A stretch of DNA of 64,000 nt from an uncultured Roseburia sp. (GCA_947649645.1 CANSSP010000009.1:1-64000); one strand, 5' to 3'. Numbered from the stretch's first letter, positions 17,736 through 27,184 are shown. Program-made: numbers and translations. The notes: generated by a model not told the origin, from the sequence alone.

Positions 17736-18928
17736 TCAGTAAAGTGGTAAAACGATTGTTCGATTATATAGAAGAGGGACTGCCACAGAAAACGGCGCCG
17801 CTGCGCACCTTAAACGCTGTTGGCAGTTATCCGCTGGCCTACCGGACGTTTGGCGGACAGACGCGTGGAAACGGTGATCTGGACGATGCGGTGATGGAGA
17901 GGGCATTTGGCAGTCACTATCTGCTGACGATGCTTTGTTCCGGCGCCGTGATCCGGCGGATTTTGTACCGGGAACCGGAATCATGCCACAGTCTCTATTG
18001 CGACGGAATGACGCTTCGCTTTCTCGACCGCCATGGTCTGGCGGAGCATGGCGTATGGGACCGGCTGGACCATGCGGCGCTGGATGAAAATATTACGATG
18101 GAAAATGTCGACCACCGCATTTACTATTCCGCAGCCAAACCGTTTGCGCTGCTTAAAGAAGGGGAAATCGCGGGAGAAAGCGGGATTCCGGTCCTGTTTG
18201 TGGACGCCGATCTTATTTTAAAAAAACGGCATGATGTGCTCCTGCGGCATCCTGAAACAATACGGGCTGCATACGGGCATCTGGAAGCGGTCGGGACGCC
18301 CTGCTATCCGGACTTTGCGGGACTTCATTTTCCGGATGGATATCGGCTGCCGCCGTACCGCACGGATCTTCCGGCCGTCAACACCTGTCTGATGTACTTT
18401 CGCGACCTGGAGCTGATGGCGGAGTGGAGCTGTTTTTTTAAAGATCTTTTCCTGGACAACTGGATTGGGACAAAGCTGGATGACATCACAATTTCAAGGC
18501 AGCTTCTGGGCATCGACCAGCGCACGTTTCCGATGGTTGCGGACAGTCATGGATACTGGGAGAACGGGCAGGTGGAAGCGTTTCTTGATCTTGTCTGGGA
18601 TCCGCCGTATTTTCGCCACAGCAGAACCGGGGAGAGCAGGGAGTGGCATTATTACACGCTGGAACATCACCCGGAACATGCGGACTGGCTGCAGGATATC
18701 ACACATACCTGGATAAACAAGCGGAATATCGAGCGTGATATTTCGTACCGGAATTACCAGGGCTGCATGATGCTGGAAATGATCCTGGAACTGGAGCCGG
18801 GCATGGAACCGTATCTGACTTCGTTTGAGAGTCTGAAACCGTATTTTGATCTGAGAAAACAGTACGGGACGATGGAAGCCATGCTTTTATCCGGCGCGGT
18901 GAGGGACCGGCTGGACAAGGAATGCTGA
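17732..18928 (+). CDS. Glycosyltransferase-like protein (DUF6734 type)
   Basis: About 398 residues. I prefer the ATG at 17732, which overlaps the upstream stop as ATGA behind GGAAAGGAAA, over the ATG at 17714. The protein shows the layout of DUF6734-type glycosyltransferase-like proteins: an LCSG...YCDG...FLDRHGL segment, then PVLFVDADLILKK with a DxD-like metal/sugar-nucleotide motif (about 155-165), and a later conserved NTCLMYF. No membrane segment is visible. By context it could use a sugar supplied by the fused epimerase. The family match is from recalled pattern and is moderate; the donor and acceptor are unknown. Confidence 0.55.
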   Translation: MISKVVKRLFDYIEEGLPQKTAPLRTLNAVGSYPLAYRTFGGQTRGNGDLDDAVMERAFGSHYLLTMLCSGAVIRRILYREPESCHSLYCDGMTLRFLDRHGLAEHGVWDRLDHAALDENITMENVDHRIYYSAAKPFALLKEGEIAGESGIPVLFVDADLILKKRHDVLLRHPETIRAAYGHLEAVGTPCYPDFAGLHFPDGYRLPPYRTDLPAVNTCLMYFRDLELMAEWSCFFKDLFLDNWIGTKLDDITISRQLLGIDQRTFPMVADSHGYWENGQVEAFLDLVWDPPYFRHSRTGESREWHYYTLEHHPEHADWLQDITHTWINKRNIERDISYRNYQGCMMLEMILELEPGMEPYLTSFESLKPYFDLRKQYGTMEAMLLSGAVRDRLDKEC

Positions 18929-18950
18929 GACAGAAGACGGGAGGTAGGAG

Positions 18951-20237
18951 ATGCCGCGGGAAACGCAAAATGAAAACAGCCGGCTGCTGGAGGAACTGGG
19001 CAGATATCTGCCCGCGGGCTGTATCAGAGCGAAAGACCCTGTCCCGGTAAGCGGGAGTGGAAGTTTTTATATCGACGCGCAGGGGAAAGAATACCTGGAT
19101 TTTTCTTCCGGTATTTTTACCAATTCGTTCGGCCACGGGTGTGAGCGTCTGAACCGGGCGGGATATGAACAGGCGGGGCGGCTTGCCAATATCCACGGCA
19201 GGCATTGCGTGGCGGAGCTTACGTTTTACCGCCGGCTGTCTGCGTATCTTCCGGCGAAAGATTACAAGGCCATTCCATACAACGACGGCGGGTATACGAT
19301 TGACCGTGGATTGTCGGATGTGATTAATCACTATGGAAAGCAGCGTATCGGGATTGCGGCGTACCGGAACGGGTTTCACGGAAAAACGCAGGCGGTAAAG
19401 CTTCTGATCAACGAGACCCGGAAGGCGGCGCTCTACGACAATTTCCAGATCGATTTTCCGGACTGCTACCGTTGCCCATGGAAAAAAGAGAGGGCATCCT
19501 GCGACATGGAGTGTGAAAAAGAGGCGTGCAGAAAGTTGCGGGAAAAAGAAGCCAGGGCGCTCATATTTGAGCCGGTGCAGGGGGCCGGGATTTATGTTCC
19601 GCCCCCGGGCTATTGGAAGGCGATGGAAAAATTCTGTAAAGAACAGGGGATTCTTCTGTTTGCCGATGAGGTGCTGACCGGAGGCGGACGGACGGGAGAG
19701 TATCTTGCCTGTACGCATTTCGGTATTGTGCCCGATCTGATTGCACTCACAAAAGGGCTTGCCAACGGAAAGCCGCTTTCCGTGCTGCTGGAGCGTGAGT
19801 ATCTCACAAAAAACAAATATGCGTCGAGGCCGATGGAGCGCGCGTCTACGTTCGCCGCACATCCGGAGGCGCTGGCGGTTGCCGGGGAACTGCTTTTGAT
19901 GCTTAAGGAGGGAGATGTTCTTTCGCATGTAAAACGGTGCGGAAAACTGCTCGCGGAGGGGCTTGCGGAGCTGCCGGAACGCTTTTTACAGGTCGGTGAC
20001 GCAAGGAGCTTTGGATGTATGGCTGCGGTTGAGTTTGTGCGGGATAAGACGTCAAAAGAGCCGGATCCTGCATTTTCCATGCGCGTCTTTGACCGGTGCA
20101 GGGAAAACGGTCTGGAGACGATCGGAGGAGGCCATATTCTCCGCCTGGCGCCGCCGCTTAATATCACAAAAGCCGATCTGCTGCGGGGACTTGCCATTCT
20201 TGCGAAAAGTATCGCAGAAATACAGCGGGAGGGATGA
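18951..20237 (+). CDS. Class III PLP-dependent aminotransferase
   Basis: A 428-residue fold-type I, class III aminotransferase, related to the 4-aminobutyrate/acetylornithine/glutamate-semialdehyde group. ATG behind GGGAGGTAGGAG. Motifs: LDFSSGIFTNSFGHG, the FADEVLTGGGRTGEYLA aspartate loop that holds the PLP ring, and K268 in LTKGLANGKPLS as the Schiff-base lysine. A Cys-rich insert (PDCYRCPWKKERASCDMEC) lies before EPVQGAGIY; similar inserts occur in some bacterial GABA-type transaminases. It is 22 bases after the glycosyltransferase gene and 3 bases before the radical SAM gene. In this operon it may aminate a keto-sugar or other carbonyl intermediate; this is inference. Confidence 0.85.
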   Translation: MPRETQNENSRLLEELGRYLPAGCIRAKDPVPVSGSGSFYIDAQGKEYLDFSSGIFTNSFGHGCERLNRAGYEQAGRLANIHGRHCVAELTFYRRLSAYLPAKDYKAIPYNDGGYTIDRGLSDVINHYGKQRIGIAAYRNGFHGKTQAVKLLINETRKAALYDNFQIDFPDCYRCPWKKERASCDMECEKEACRKLREKEARALIFEPVQGAGIYVPPPGYWKAMEKFCKEQGILLFADEVLTGGGRTGEYLACTHFGIVPDLIALTKGLANGKPLSVLLEREYLTKNKYASRPMERASTFAAHPEALAVAGELLLMLKEGDVLSHVKRCGKLLAEGLAELPERFLQVGDARSFGCMAAVEFVRDKTSKEPDPAFSMRVFDRCRENGLETIGGGHILRLAPPLNITKADLLRGLAILAKSIAEIQREG

Positions 20238-20240
20238 AGA

Positions 20241-21719
20241 TTGAACAGGTACTATTGTATGCGTTTTTATGTCACTTACCGGTGCAATTCCAGATGCCGC
20301 TACTGTAATGTCTGGCAGGAGGAGTGTTTTCGCGATGTAAAAGAGCTTGCACCAGAGGAGGCGGAGGAACTGATAAGGCAATGCCATGCGGCAGGGGTCC
20401 GTTATATCGACTTTACCGGAGGCGAACCGACGCTGTATCCACATCTGGCCAGGCTGGTGCGGTATGCCAGACGTCTGGGGATCAAAACGGAAGTCACGAC
20501 AAATGCGATCTTAAACGATCACGGACGGATGCGGGAGATCGCCGGGTGTGTCGATAAATGGAATCTCTCTCTGGATACCTTAAACCCTGACACTTACCGG
20601 AAGATCAGAGGCGTGGACTGTTTTGATGCGGTGATGGAGACATTGCAGGAAACAGTTAAAGTCCGGCGCCCGAAAATCATGACGGTAGTCTCCCGTGAGA
20701 ACAGTCAGGAGCTGGACGGGCTGATTTTGTTTGCGCAGCGCAGCGGGGCCGAGATTTACTTAAATCCGGTTTTTTCTTACGCCGGCACAAAGCAGGCGGA
20801 AGATACGGCGGAATTTTCACGGCAGATTCTTGCGCGGATTTATCGGCCCTATACGGTTGTCATGCTGCATTTCCTGGAATTTTACCGGGACGGCGCCTGC
20901 AGGCCTCCCTGCTCGGCCAATGTGCGGACGCTGACTTTTGCGCCTGACGGGGCGCTTATGCTTCCCTGTTACCATGCCGTGCAGGAAGTGGCCGCGTGGA
21001 GCGGAAACCTTAAAAAAATGCTTTCGGGCGGGACGTTTCAGTCGTATGCCGCGCAGACGAAGCGTGCCTGCTGCAGGAACTGTAATGTGGTTCCCTATTT
21101 CGGAATCTCATTTAATTACTGGCTGGATTCCTGCTTTCTGATACAGTCTTACTCGGAAAAGTTAAATCACTTAAAACGTGATTTTTTAAACGGGATTACC
21201 GGATGGCAGCAGGAGGAAGAGCGGCTCCACCTTCATCTGCGGGAGCTTCTTTCGATTGTGCGCTCCCTGCATATTGAAAGGGAGCCGGGCGAAGAATGGC
21301 TCTATCGGGCGGATTGGACCGGGGCGGGGTATGAGACAAAAGTATACCGGGAAGCCCTGGATGAGGCTGTTTATTCAGGAGAACGGAAGGCACAGGACTG
21401 CTGGCAGCTTACGCTGGTTCCACATTATGATTTTGACCGGATATATGAGAGCGTTTACCGGAAGCTTTACTGGGGCATAAAGACAGGGGCTTACGGGGGG
21501 GAGGCTGTCCGGCTCTTAAATGAGGCGGCGGAATTTCAGCTCCGGTGGTGGAAATGGTATGTGGGCAAATATATGAATGTCACGGTGAAGTGTTTCCCGG
21601 ATAAGGAGGCAGGGTGGATTTCTGCATATTTACAGCGGATCGCTGCATGGGGAGGCGCGCAGGGAGACGGGGAGATTGTACAGACAGCCGAAGAACTTTC
21701 TTCCATGCTGACGCCATGA
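20241..21719 (+). CDS. Radical SAM enzyme with auxiliary cysteine cluster
   Basis: A 492-residue radical SAM protein with a TTG start seven bases after GGGAGGGA, three bases after the aminotransferase stop. The SAM-cluster motif is C15-x3-C19-x2-C22, followed by DFTGGEPTLYPHL. A second cysteine group (CRPPCSAN, MLPCYH, ACCRNC) at about 215-290 resembles a SPASM or twitch-type auxiliary cluster, found in peptide-modifying enzymes and in dehydrogenases of the BtrN kind. The C-terminal 180 residues are rich in Trp/Tyr and have no motif I know. No small precursor-peptide gene is visible nearby, so a small-molecule or sugar substrate is at least as likely as a peptide. Confidence 0.8.
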   Translation: MNRYYCMRFYVTYRCNSRCRYCNVWQEECFRDVKELAPEEAEELIRQCHAAGVRYIDFTGGEPTLYPHLARLVRYARRLGIKTEVTTNAILNDHGRMREIAGCVDKWNLSLDTLNPDTYRKIRGVDCFDAVMETLQETVKVRRPKIMTVVSRENSQELDGLILFAQRSGAEIYLNPVFSYAGTKQAEDTAEFSRQILARIYRPYTVVMLHFLEFYRDGACRPPCSANVRTLTFAPDGALMLPCYHAVQEVAAWSGNLKKMLSGGTFQSYAAQTKRACCRNCNVVPYFGISFNYWLDSCFLIQSYSEKLNHLKRDFLNGITGWQQEEERLHLHLRELLSIVRSLHIEREPGEEWLYRADWTGAGYETKVYREALDEAVYSGERKAQDCWQLTLVPHYDFDRIYESVYRKLYWGIKTGAYGGEAVRLLNEAAEFQLRWWKWYVGKYMNVTVKCFPDKEAGWISAYLQRIAAWGGAQGDGEIVQTAEELSSMLTP

Positions 21720-21778
21720 AACGCGTAAAATGAGTGCGGCGGAAAAGGCACGGGATCTGACTGTGAGCGGATTTCTGA

Positions 21779-21806
21779 TTGTAAATTCCGGATGGTCTGT
21801 TATAAT
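21779..21806 (+). promoter_or_regulatory. Promoter before the helicase gene
   Basis: -35 TTGTAA (21779-21784), 16-bp spacer, perfect -10 TATAAT (21801-21806), 60 bases before the helicase start. It marks the boundary between the accessory operon and the next group. Confidence 0.6.
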
Positions 21807-21866
21807 AGCAGTAGGATTTGTGCCGGTGCCACAAAATCAATCAGATATGGTAAAAGAGTAGGGATT

Positions 21867-24248
21867 ATGGAGCAAAAAGAAACGATCCGGATTTCAGTCC
21901 GGAATCTGGTGGAGTTCATTCTGCGAGAAGGGGACATTGATAATCGTTACGGAAAAATGGCTCCGCCGCAGGCGATGCAGGAGGGAAGCCGGATCCATCG
22001 GAAAATCCAGAAGCGTATGGGGGCGGATTATCACGCGGAGGTGCCGCTGAAGATCGCCGTTGAGCAGGAGCGTTATGTTCTGGTGGTGGAAGGCCGGGCG
22101 GACGGAATCGTGACGGCTGCGGGAAAAGATGTGATGATCGACGAGATCAAGGGCGTTTACCGCAGGCTGGATATGCTGGAGGGGCCGGTCGGCGTTCACC
22201 GGGCGCAGGCGATGTGCTATGCCTGGATTTATGCCTCGCAGCATGTTCTGGACGAAATCGACGTGCAGCTGACGTACTGTAATCTGGACACGGAGGAAAT
22301 CCGCACATTCAAGGAGCATTTTTCATTTCCCGCGCTGGCGGAATGGGCTGAGGCGCTGGTCGAAGAATACCGGAAATGGGCGGATTTTCAGTTTTTCTGG
22401 CGGGAGTGCAGACAGGCGTCCATCAGGGCTCTCACGTTTCCGTACGAGTACCGCAGAGGACAGAAGGAGCTGGCCGTAGATGTCTACCGCACGATCAGCC
22501 GGAAGAAAATATTATTTGTACAGGCTCCGACCGGCGTCGGGAAGACGATTTCCACGGTGTTTCCTGCGGTGAAGGCGGTCGGCGAAGGACTTCTGGACCG
22601 GATTTTTTATCTGACGGCAAAGACGATCACAGGGACAGTGGCGCGGGAAGCGTTTGCGCTGCTGCAGAAACAGGGATACCGGGCGAAGATCGTTTTGATT
22701 ACGGCAAAGGAGAAGCTCTGCCGCTGTGAGGTCATGGACTGTAATCCGGTGCATTGTCCCTATGCACAAGGCCATTTCGACCGGGTGAACGATGCGGTGT
22801 ATGATCTGCTGATGAAGGAGGATCTGTTTACGCGGGAAGTGTTCCTGAAGCAGGCGGAAAAATATCGGGTGTGCCCGTTTGAGCTCTGCCTGGATACGGC
22901 GTCCTGGGCGGATGCGATTATCTGCGATTACAATTATGTGTTTGATCCGAATGTATATCTGAAGCGTTTTTTTGCGGAGGGGGCGAAGGGCGACTTTGTT
23001 TTTCTCGTGGACGAGGCGCACAATCTGGTGGAGCGCAGCCGGGAAATGTACAGTGCGCAGCTGTACAAGGAAGATTTCCTTGCGATGAAAAAAATTGTAA
23101 AAAAATACGATGGAAAGCTGGCAGCCGATTTTGAAAAATGCAACCGGATTCTGCTCGGATATAAGCGGGAATGTGAGACATATGTGATCTACGATACCAT
23201 CGGAAATCTGGTGTACGCGCTTGCGCGGCTGGGAGAGAATCTGGACGAATTTCTGCAGAAAGCGGCGGAATTTCCGGAACGGCGGGAAGTCACGGATTTT
23301 TATTTCCGGCTCAGGGATTTCAGGAATGTCTGTGATCTGCTTGACGAACATTATGTGATTTATTCGGAACACGAGGAGGATGGGCGGTTTAAATTGAAGC
23401 TTTACTGTGTGGATCCCTCCAGGAATCTGCAGGAGCGCATCGACAAGGGAAAGGCGGCTGTCTTTTTCTCGGCCACGCTTCTTCCGATTCATTATTATAA
23501 AAGCCTGCTTTCGACCCGGACTGACAATTATGCCGTATACGCGCAGAGTGCGTTTTCCGAGGAGCAGCGGCTTCTTTTGCTGGCAAATGACGTCAGCAGC
23601 CGTTACACAAGGAGGAATAGTGCGGAGTACGGGCGGATGGCGGAGTATATCTTAGGGACGGCGCTTGCAAAAAAAGGAAATTATATGGCCTTTTTCCCTT
23701 CTTATAAGATGATGGAGCAGGTCCATGAAGCATTCCGGACGCTTGCGGGAGCAGAGCGGACGGAGAGCATACTGCAGCAGCCGGGGATGCAGGAGGAGGA
23801 AAGAGAATCTTTTCTCGCCGCATTTTCGGCGGAAGCATCCTTAGGCAGGGAAAAATCGTTCGTGGCATTCTGTGTCCTTGGCGGGATATTCGGAGAGGGA
23901 ATCGACCTTAAGAACGAGCAGCTGATCGGAACGGTCATTGCAGGGACCGGGCTTCCGCAGATCGGCAACGAACGCGAGATTCTGAAGGATTACTATGACA
24001 GGCGTTCGGGAGAGGGATTTGATTTTGCCTACCGGTATCCGGGGATGAATAAGGTGCTGCAGGCGGCGGGACGTGTTATCCGGACGGCGGAGGATGTGGG
24101 CGTGATCGTGCTTCTGGACGATCGTTTTTTGCAGAGCGACTACCAGAGACTGTTTCCGCGAGAATGGGAGAAACGCGCGGTGTGCAGAATCGGAACGTTT
24201 CGGGGGTATCTGCAGGAATTCTGGGAGGAAAAATATGACAGAGACTGA
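21867..24248 (+). CDS. DinG/XPD-type DNA helicase with N-terminal PD-(D/E)XK nuclease
   Basis: A 793-residue protein. The frame opens at 21792, but the ATG at 21867 gives a natural N-terminus. Residues about 1-170 form a Cas4/RecB-like nuclease domain: D79 (GRADG), E93-x-K95 (DEIKG) and a following QAMCYA. An SF2 XPD/DinG-like helicase follows, with Walker A APTGVGKT (K226), four candidate Fe-S cysteines between CRCEVMDC and CPFELC, DEAH in VDEAHNLVE, and late motifs GEGIDL and QAAGRVIR. It probably combines 5'-3' unwinding with strand cleavage in DNA repair. It overlaps the next gene by 14 bases. Confidence 0.88.
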   Translation: MEQKETIRISVRNLVEFILREGDIDNRYGKMAPPQAMQEGSRIHRKIQKRMGADYHAEVPLKIAVEQERYVLVVEGRADGIVTAAGKDVMIDEIKGVYRRLDMLEGPVGVHRAQAMCYAWIYASQHVLDEIDVQLTYCNLDTEEIRTFKEHFSFPALAEWAEALVEEYRKWADFQFFWRECRQASIRALTFPYEYRRGQKELAVDVYRTISRKKILFVQAPTGVGKTISTVFPAVKAVGEGLLDRIFYLTAKTITGTVAREAFALLQKQGYRAKIVLITAKEKLCRCEVMDCNPVHCPYAQGHFDRVNDAVYDLLMKEDLFTREVFLKQAEKYRVCPFELCLDTASWADAIICDYNYVFDPNVYLKRFFAEGAKGDFVFLVDEAHNLVERSREMYSAQLYKEDFLAMKKIVKKYDGKLAADFEKCNRILLGYKRECETYVIYDTIGNLVYALARLGENLDEFLQKAAEFPERREVTDFYFRLRDFRNVCDLLDEHYVIYSEHEEDGRFKLKLYCVDPSRNLQERIDKGKAAVFFSATLLPIHYYKSLLSTRTDNYAVYAQSAFSEEQRLLLLANDVSSRYTRRNSAEYGRMAEYILGTALAKKGNYMAFFPSYKMMEQVHEAFRTLAGAERTESILQQPGMQEEERESFLAAFSAEASLGREKSFVAFCVLGGIFGEGIDLKNEQLIGTVIAGTGLPQIGNEREILKDYYDRRSGEGFDFAYRYPGMNKVLQAAGRVIRTAEDVGVIVLLDDRFLQSDYQRLFPREWEKRAVCRIGTFRGYLQEFWEEKYDRD

Positions 24249-25512
24249 CGTAGCGGTGCTCGGCGGCGGCGCCGCGGGACTTATGGCGGCGATTGCCGCG
24301 GCCGGAAGTGGCGCAGAGACCGTGGTGATTGAACATACGGACCGTGTCGGTAAAAAGATTCTTTCCACCGGCAACGGAAAATGCAATTATACAAATGCAC
24401 TGCAGGGTGTTTCCTTTTACCGGGGGAATGACCCTGCATTTGTGTTGCCGGTACTGGAACAATTTGGCCTTGCGGAGACGCTTTTCTTTTTTCAGAAGCT
24501 TGGCATCAGGCCAAGAGAAAAAAACGGTTTTTATTATCCGGCCAGCGGACAGGCTTCTTCCGTGCTCGACGTACTGCGGATGGAAGCAGATTTCAGGGGG
24601 GTCAGGACGGTTACGTCCTGTCAGATCGGACAGATACGGCGCAGAGGGGACAGATTTCTTTTGTCCGCGGATAAAAACACATTTCTGGCAAAGACGGTTA
24701 TTTTTGCCACGGGACTCCTCGCCGCTCCCAAAACGGGCAGTGACGGAAGCGCTATTTTGCTGATGAAAAAGCTCGGACATCATTTTGTCGACGTTGTGCC
24801 TGCGCTTGTGCCGCTTGAAGGAAAACAACATTTTTTTAAGGCGCTGGCCGGTGTGCGCACACTGGCTTCCGTTGTTCTTTACACAGAAAAGTCTGCCGGG
24901 TGCGGGAAGTATGAAAAGGCTGCTTTCGACACAGGAGAGCTACAGCTGACTGCGTACGGGATTTCGGGGATTCCGGTTTTCCAGGTCAGCCGCTATGCGT
25001 CCAGGGCGCTCTCGGAAAAAAAGCGGGTATACGCCCTGCTTGACTTTGCGCCGGACTGTACGGACGCAGAGCTGGGAGAGCAGATACGGGCCCGCTTCGG
25101 GGCCTGCGCAGGGAGGAAGACGGCAGGCGAAGCGATGATCGGCCTGTTCGACAAGAAGTTAAACGTCGTTCTGCTAAAAGAGGCCGGAATCAGCCCTTCT
25201 GCAGAGGCCGGAACAATTCAAGCCGCCCGGCAGAAGAAGCTGTCTGAGACGATCCGGCGTCTCAGGGTGGACGTGACGGCGACAAAGGGATTTGAGGCTG
25301 CGCAGGTCTGCGCCGGCGGGATCGATACTGCGGAGATTCGCGCTGAGACGATGGAATCCAGGATTGTGCCGGGCATTTTTTTTGCCGGGGAAGTCGTTGA
25401 CATAGACGGCGCCTGCGGCGGTTACAACCTGCAGTGGGCGTGGTCGAGCGGGACCGTGGCGGGCCGGTGTGCCGCACGGCGCGCGGGACGCCAGGCCTGC
25501 GCCGGTGGATGA
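24235..25512 (+). CDS. HI0933-family flavoprotein
   Basis: A 425-residue FAD protein of the HI0933/YhiN/BaiN family. ATG behind GGGAGGAAAAA, inside the end of the helicase gene. The FAD-binding GGGAAGLMAAIAAA begins near residue 10, followed by the family signature GKKILSTGNGKCNYTN; the C-terminal GEVVDIDGACGGYNLQWAWSSG closes the FAD site. The family's physiological substrate is mostly unknown; a relative (BaiN) has been linked to bile-acid reduction in gut Clostridia, but the match here is only to the broad family. Confidence 0.88.
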   Translation: MTETDVAVLGGGAAGLMAAIAAAGSGAETVVIEHTDRVGKKILSTGNGKCNYTNALQGVSFYRGNDPAFVLPVLEQFGLAETLFFFQKLGIRPREKNGFYYPASGQASSVLDVLRMEADFRGVRTVTSCQIGQIRRRGDRFLLSADKNTFLAKTVIFATGLLAAPKTGSDGSAILLMKKLGHHFVDVVPALVPLEGKQHFFKALAGVRTLASVVLYTEKSAGCGKYEKAAFDTGELQLTAYGISGIPVFQVSRYASRALSEKKRVYALLDFAPDCTDAELGEQIRARFGACAGRKTAGEAMIGLFDKKLNVVLLKEAGISPSAEAGTIQAARQKKLSETIRRLRVDVTATKGFEAAQVCAGGIDTAEIRAETMESRIVPGIFFAGEVVDIDGACGGYNLQWAWSSGTVAGRCAARRAGRQACAGG

Positions 25513-25572
25513 TTCAGAACAGTCAGATTTTTATGGCTTTGCGCAGAACAGGGCGCAGGAAAGAGGAAAGAT

Positions 25573-27168
25573 ATGATTCGTATCAGTCAGATCAGACTGC
25601 AGATCCGGCATACAAAAGCGGAGCTGGAGCAGAAGATCTATAAGATTTTGAAATTAAAGGAAGAGACACCGTTTTCGTTCCGGATTGTAAAGAAATCCAT
25701 TGATGCACGCAAAAAACCGGAATTATTTTATTCTTACACCGTCGACATTGAGATGGCAGGCGAAGACGCGGTTTTAAGGAGGGTGAACGACCGGAATGTG
25801 ACAAAAGTGGCGGAAAAAACGTACCGGCTTTTAACGTGCGGGACGAAGAGAAGGGACGACGGGCTGCCTGTCGTGATTGCAGGGGCGGGGCCGGCCGGAC
25901 TTTTCTGCGCCTACGCGCTTGCACAGCGCGGTATTGTGCCCGTTGTGGCCGAGCGCGGAAAGCGGGTAGAGGAGCGGATGCGCGACGTCGCCTTATTCTG
26001 GGAGACCGGAGTTTTAAATCCGGCTTCAAATGTGCAGTTCGGCGAGGGCGGGGCGGGAACTTTTTCGGACGGAAAGCTCAATACGCTGGTGAAAGATCCG
26101 GCTGGCAGAAACCGGTTTGTGCTGGAAACTTTTGTAAAATTCGGGGCGCCGGAAGAGATTTTATATGAGAGCAGGCCGCATATCGGGACAGATGTGCTCT
26201 CCGGCGTGATCCGGCGGATGCGTAAGGCAATGGAGGAGATGGGGGTTGTTTTCCGGTTTGAGACGTGCCTTACGGATTATCGGGCGAAAGACGGGAAGCT
26301 GACGGAGATTGAGCTTAATCACAATGAGTGGATGCCGGCCGGGTGTCTCATCCTCGCAATCGGGCACAGCGCGCGGGATACATTCCGGATGCTTGAGGCG
26401 AAAGGAGAGCTTGCGATGGAGGCAAAGCCGTTTGCCGTGGGATTGCGCGTGGAGCATCCGCAGGAGCAGATCAATATCGGGCAGTACGGCCCCGTTCATG
26501 CGGCGGAACTGCCCGCAGCGCTTTATAAACTGACAGCGTCTGCAAAAGACGGGAGAGGTGTTTATACGTTCTGTATGTGTCCGGGCGGTTATGTTGTCAA
26601 TGCCTCGTCGGAGGAGGGAAGGCTTGCCGTAAACGGTATGAGTTACTCCGGCAGAACCGGGAAAAATGCCAACAGTGCGGTGATCGTTACCGTCACGCCG
26701 GAGGACTTTTTCAGGGCTGGCGGCTCCGGTGCGCTCGCCGGCATTCGTTTTCAGCAGACTTTAGAGGAGCGCGCCTATGCGCTTTCTGGCGGAAAGATAC
26801 CGCAGCAGTTGTTCGGGGACTACTGTGCGGGCCGGGCTTCGGCATATTACGGGGAGTTTGAGAGTGAGACAAAGGGAGAACGGGCTATGGGGAATCTGAG
26901 AGGCCTCCTTCCTGTCCCGCTTGAAAATGCTTTTATCGAGGGAATGCACCGGTTTTCCCGCCAGATCAGCAATTTTGACCGGTATGATGCGATTTTATCC
27001 GGAGTGGAATCGCGGACCTCTTCTCCGGTGCGGATTCCGAGAAAAGAAGACTTTATGTCGGATGTCGCGGGAATTTATCCCTGCGGGGAAGGCGCCGGGT
27101 ACGCGGGGGGAATTATGTCTGCGGCCATGGACGGTCTGAAGGTCGCAGAAGCCGTCTGCGCACTCTGA
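25573..27168 (+). CDS. FAD-dependent dehydrogenase (COG2509 type)
   Basis: A 531-residue flavoprotein with an N-terminal ferredoxin-like extension of about 95 residues before the dinucleotide site GAGPAGLFCAYALAQRG. Conserved family blocks follow: NVQFGEGGAGTFSDGKLNT, SRPHIGTDVL, AIGHSARDTF and GEGAGYAGGIMSAAMDG. ATG behind AGAGGAAAGAT. It belongs to the large uncharacterised FAD-dependent dehydrogenase family found next to other housekeeping flavoproteins in Clostridia. It is 60 bases after the HI0933-type gene and probably cotranscribed with it; the electron partner is unknown. Confidence 0.85.
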   Translation: MIRISQIRLQIRHTKAELEQKIYKILKLKEETPFSFRIVKKSIDARKKPELFYSYTVDIEMAGEDAVLRRVNDRNVTKVAEKTYRLLTCGTKRRDDGLPVVIAGAGPAGLFCAYALAQRGIVPVVAERGKRVEERMRDVALFWETGVLNPASNVQFGEGGAGTFSDGKLNTLVKDPAGRNRFVLETFVKFGAPEEILYESRPHIGTDVLSGVIRRMRKAMEEMGVVFRFETCLTDYRAKDGKLTEIELNHNEWMPAGCLILAIGHSARDTFRMLEAKGELAMEAKPFAVGLRVEHPQEQINIGQYGPVHAAELPAALYKLTASAKDGRGVYTFCMCPGGYVVNASSEEGRLAVNGMSYSGRTGKNANSAVIVTVTPEDFFRAGGSGALAGIRFQQTLEERAYALSGGKIPQQLFGDYCAGRASAYYGEFESETKGERAMGNLRGLLPVPLENAFIEGMHRFSRQISNFDRYDAILSGVESRTSSPVRIPRKEDFMSDVAGIYPCGEGAGYAGGIMSAAMDGLKVAEAVCAL

Positions 27169-27184
27169 ATGCGAAAAAATGAGG

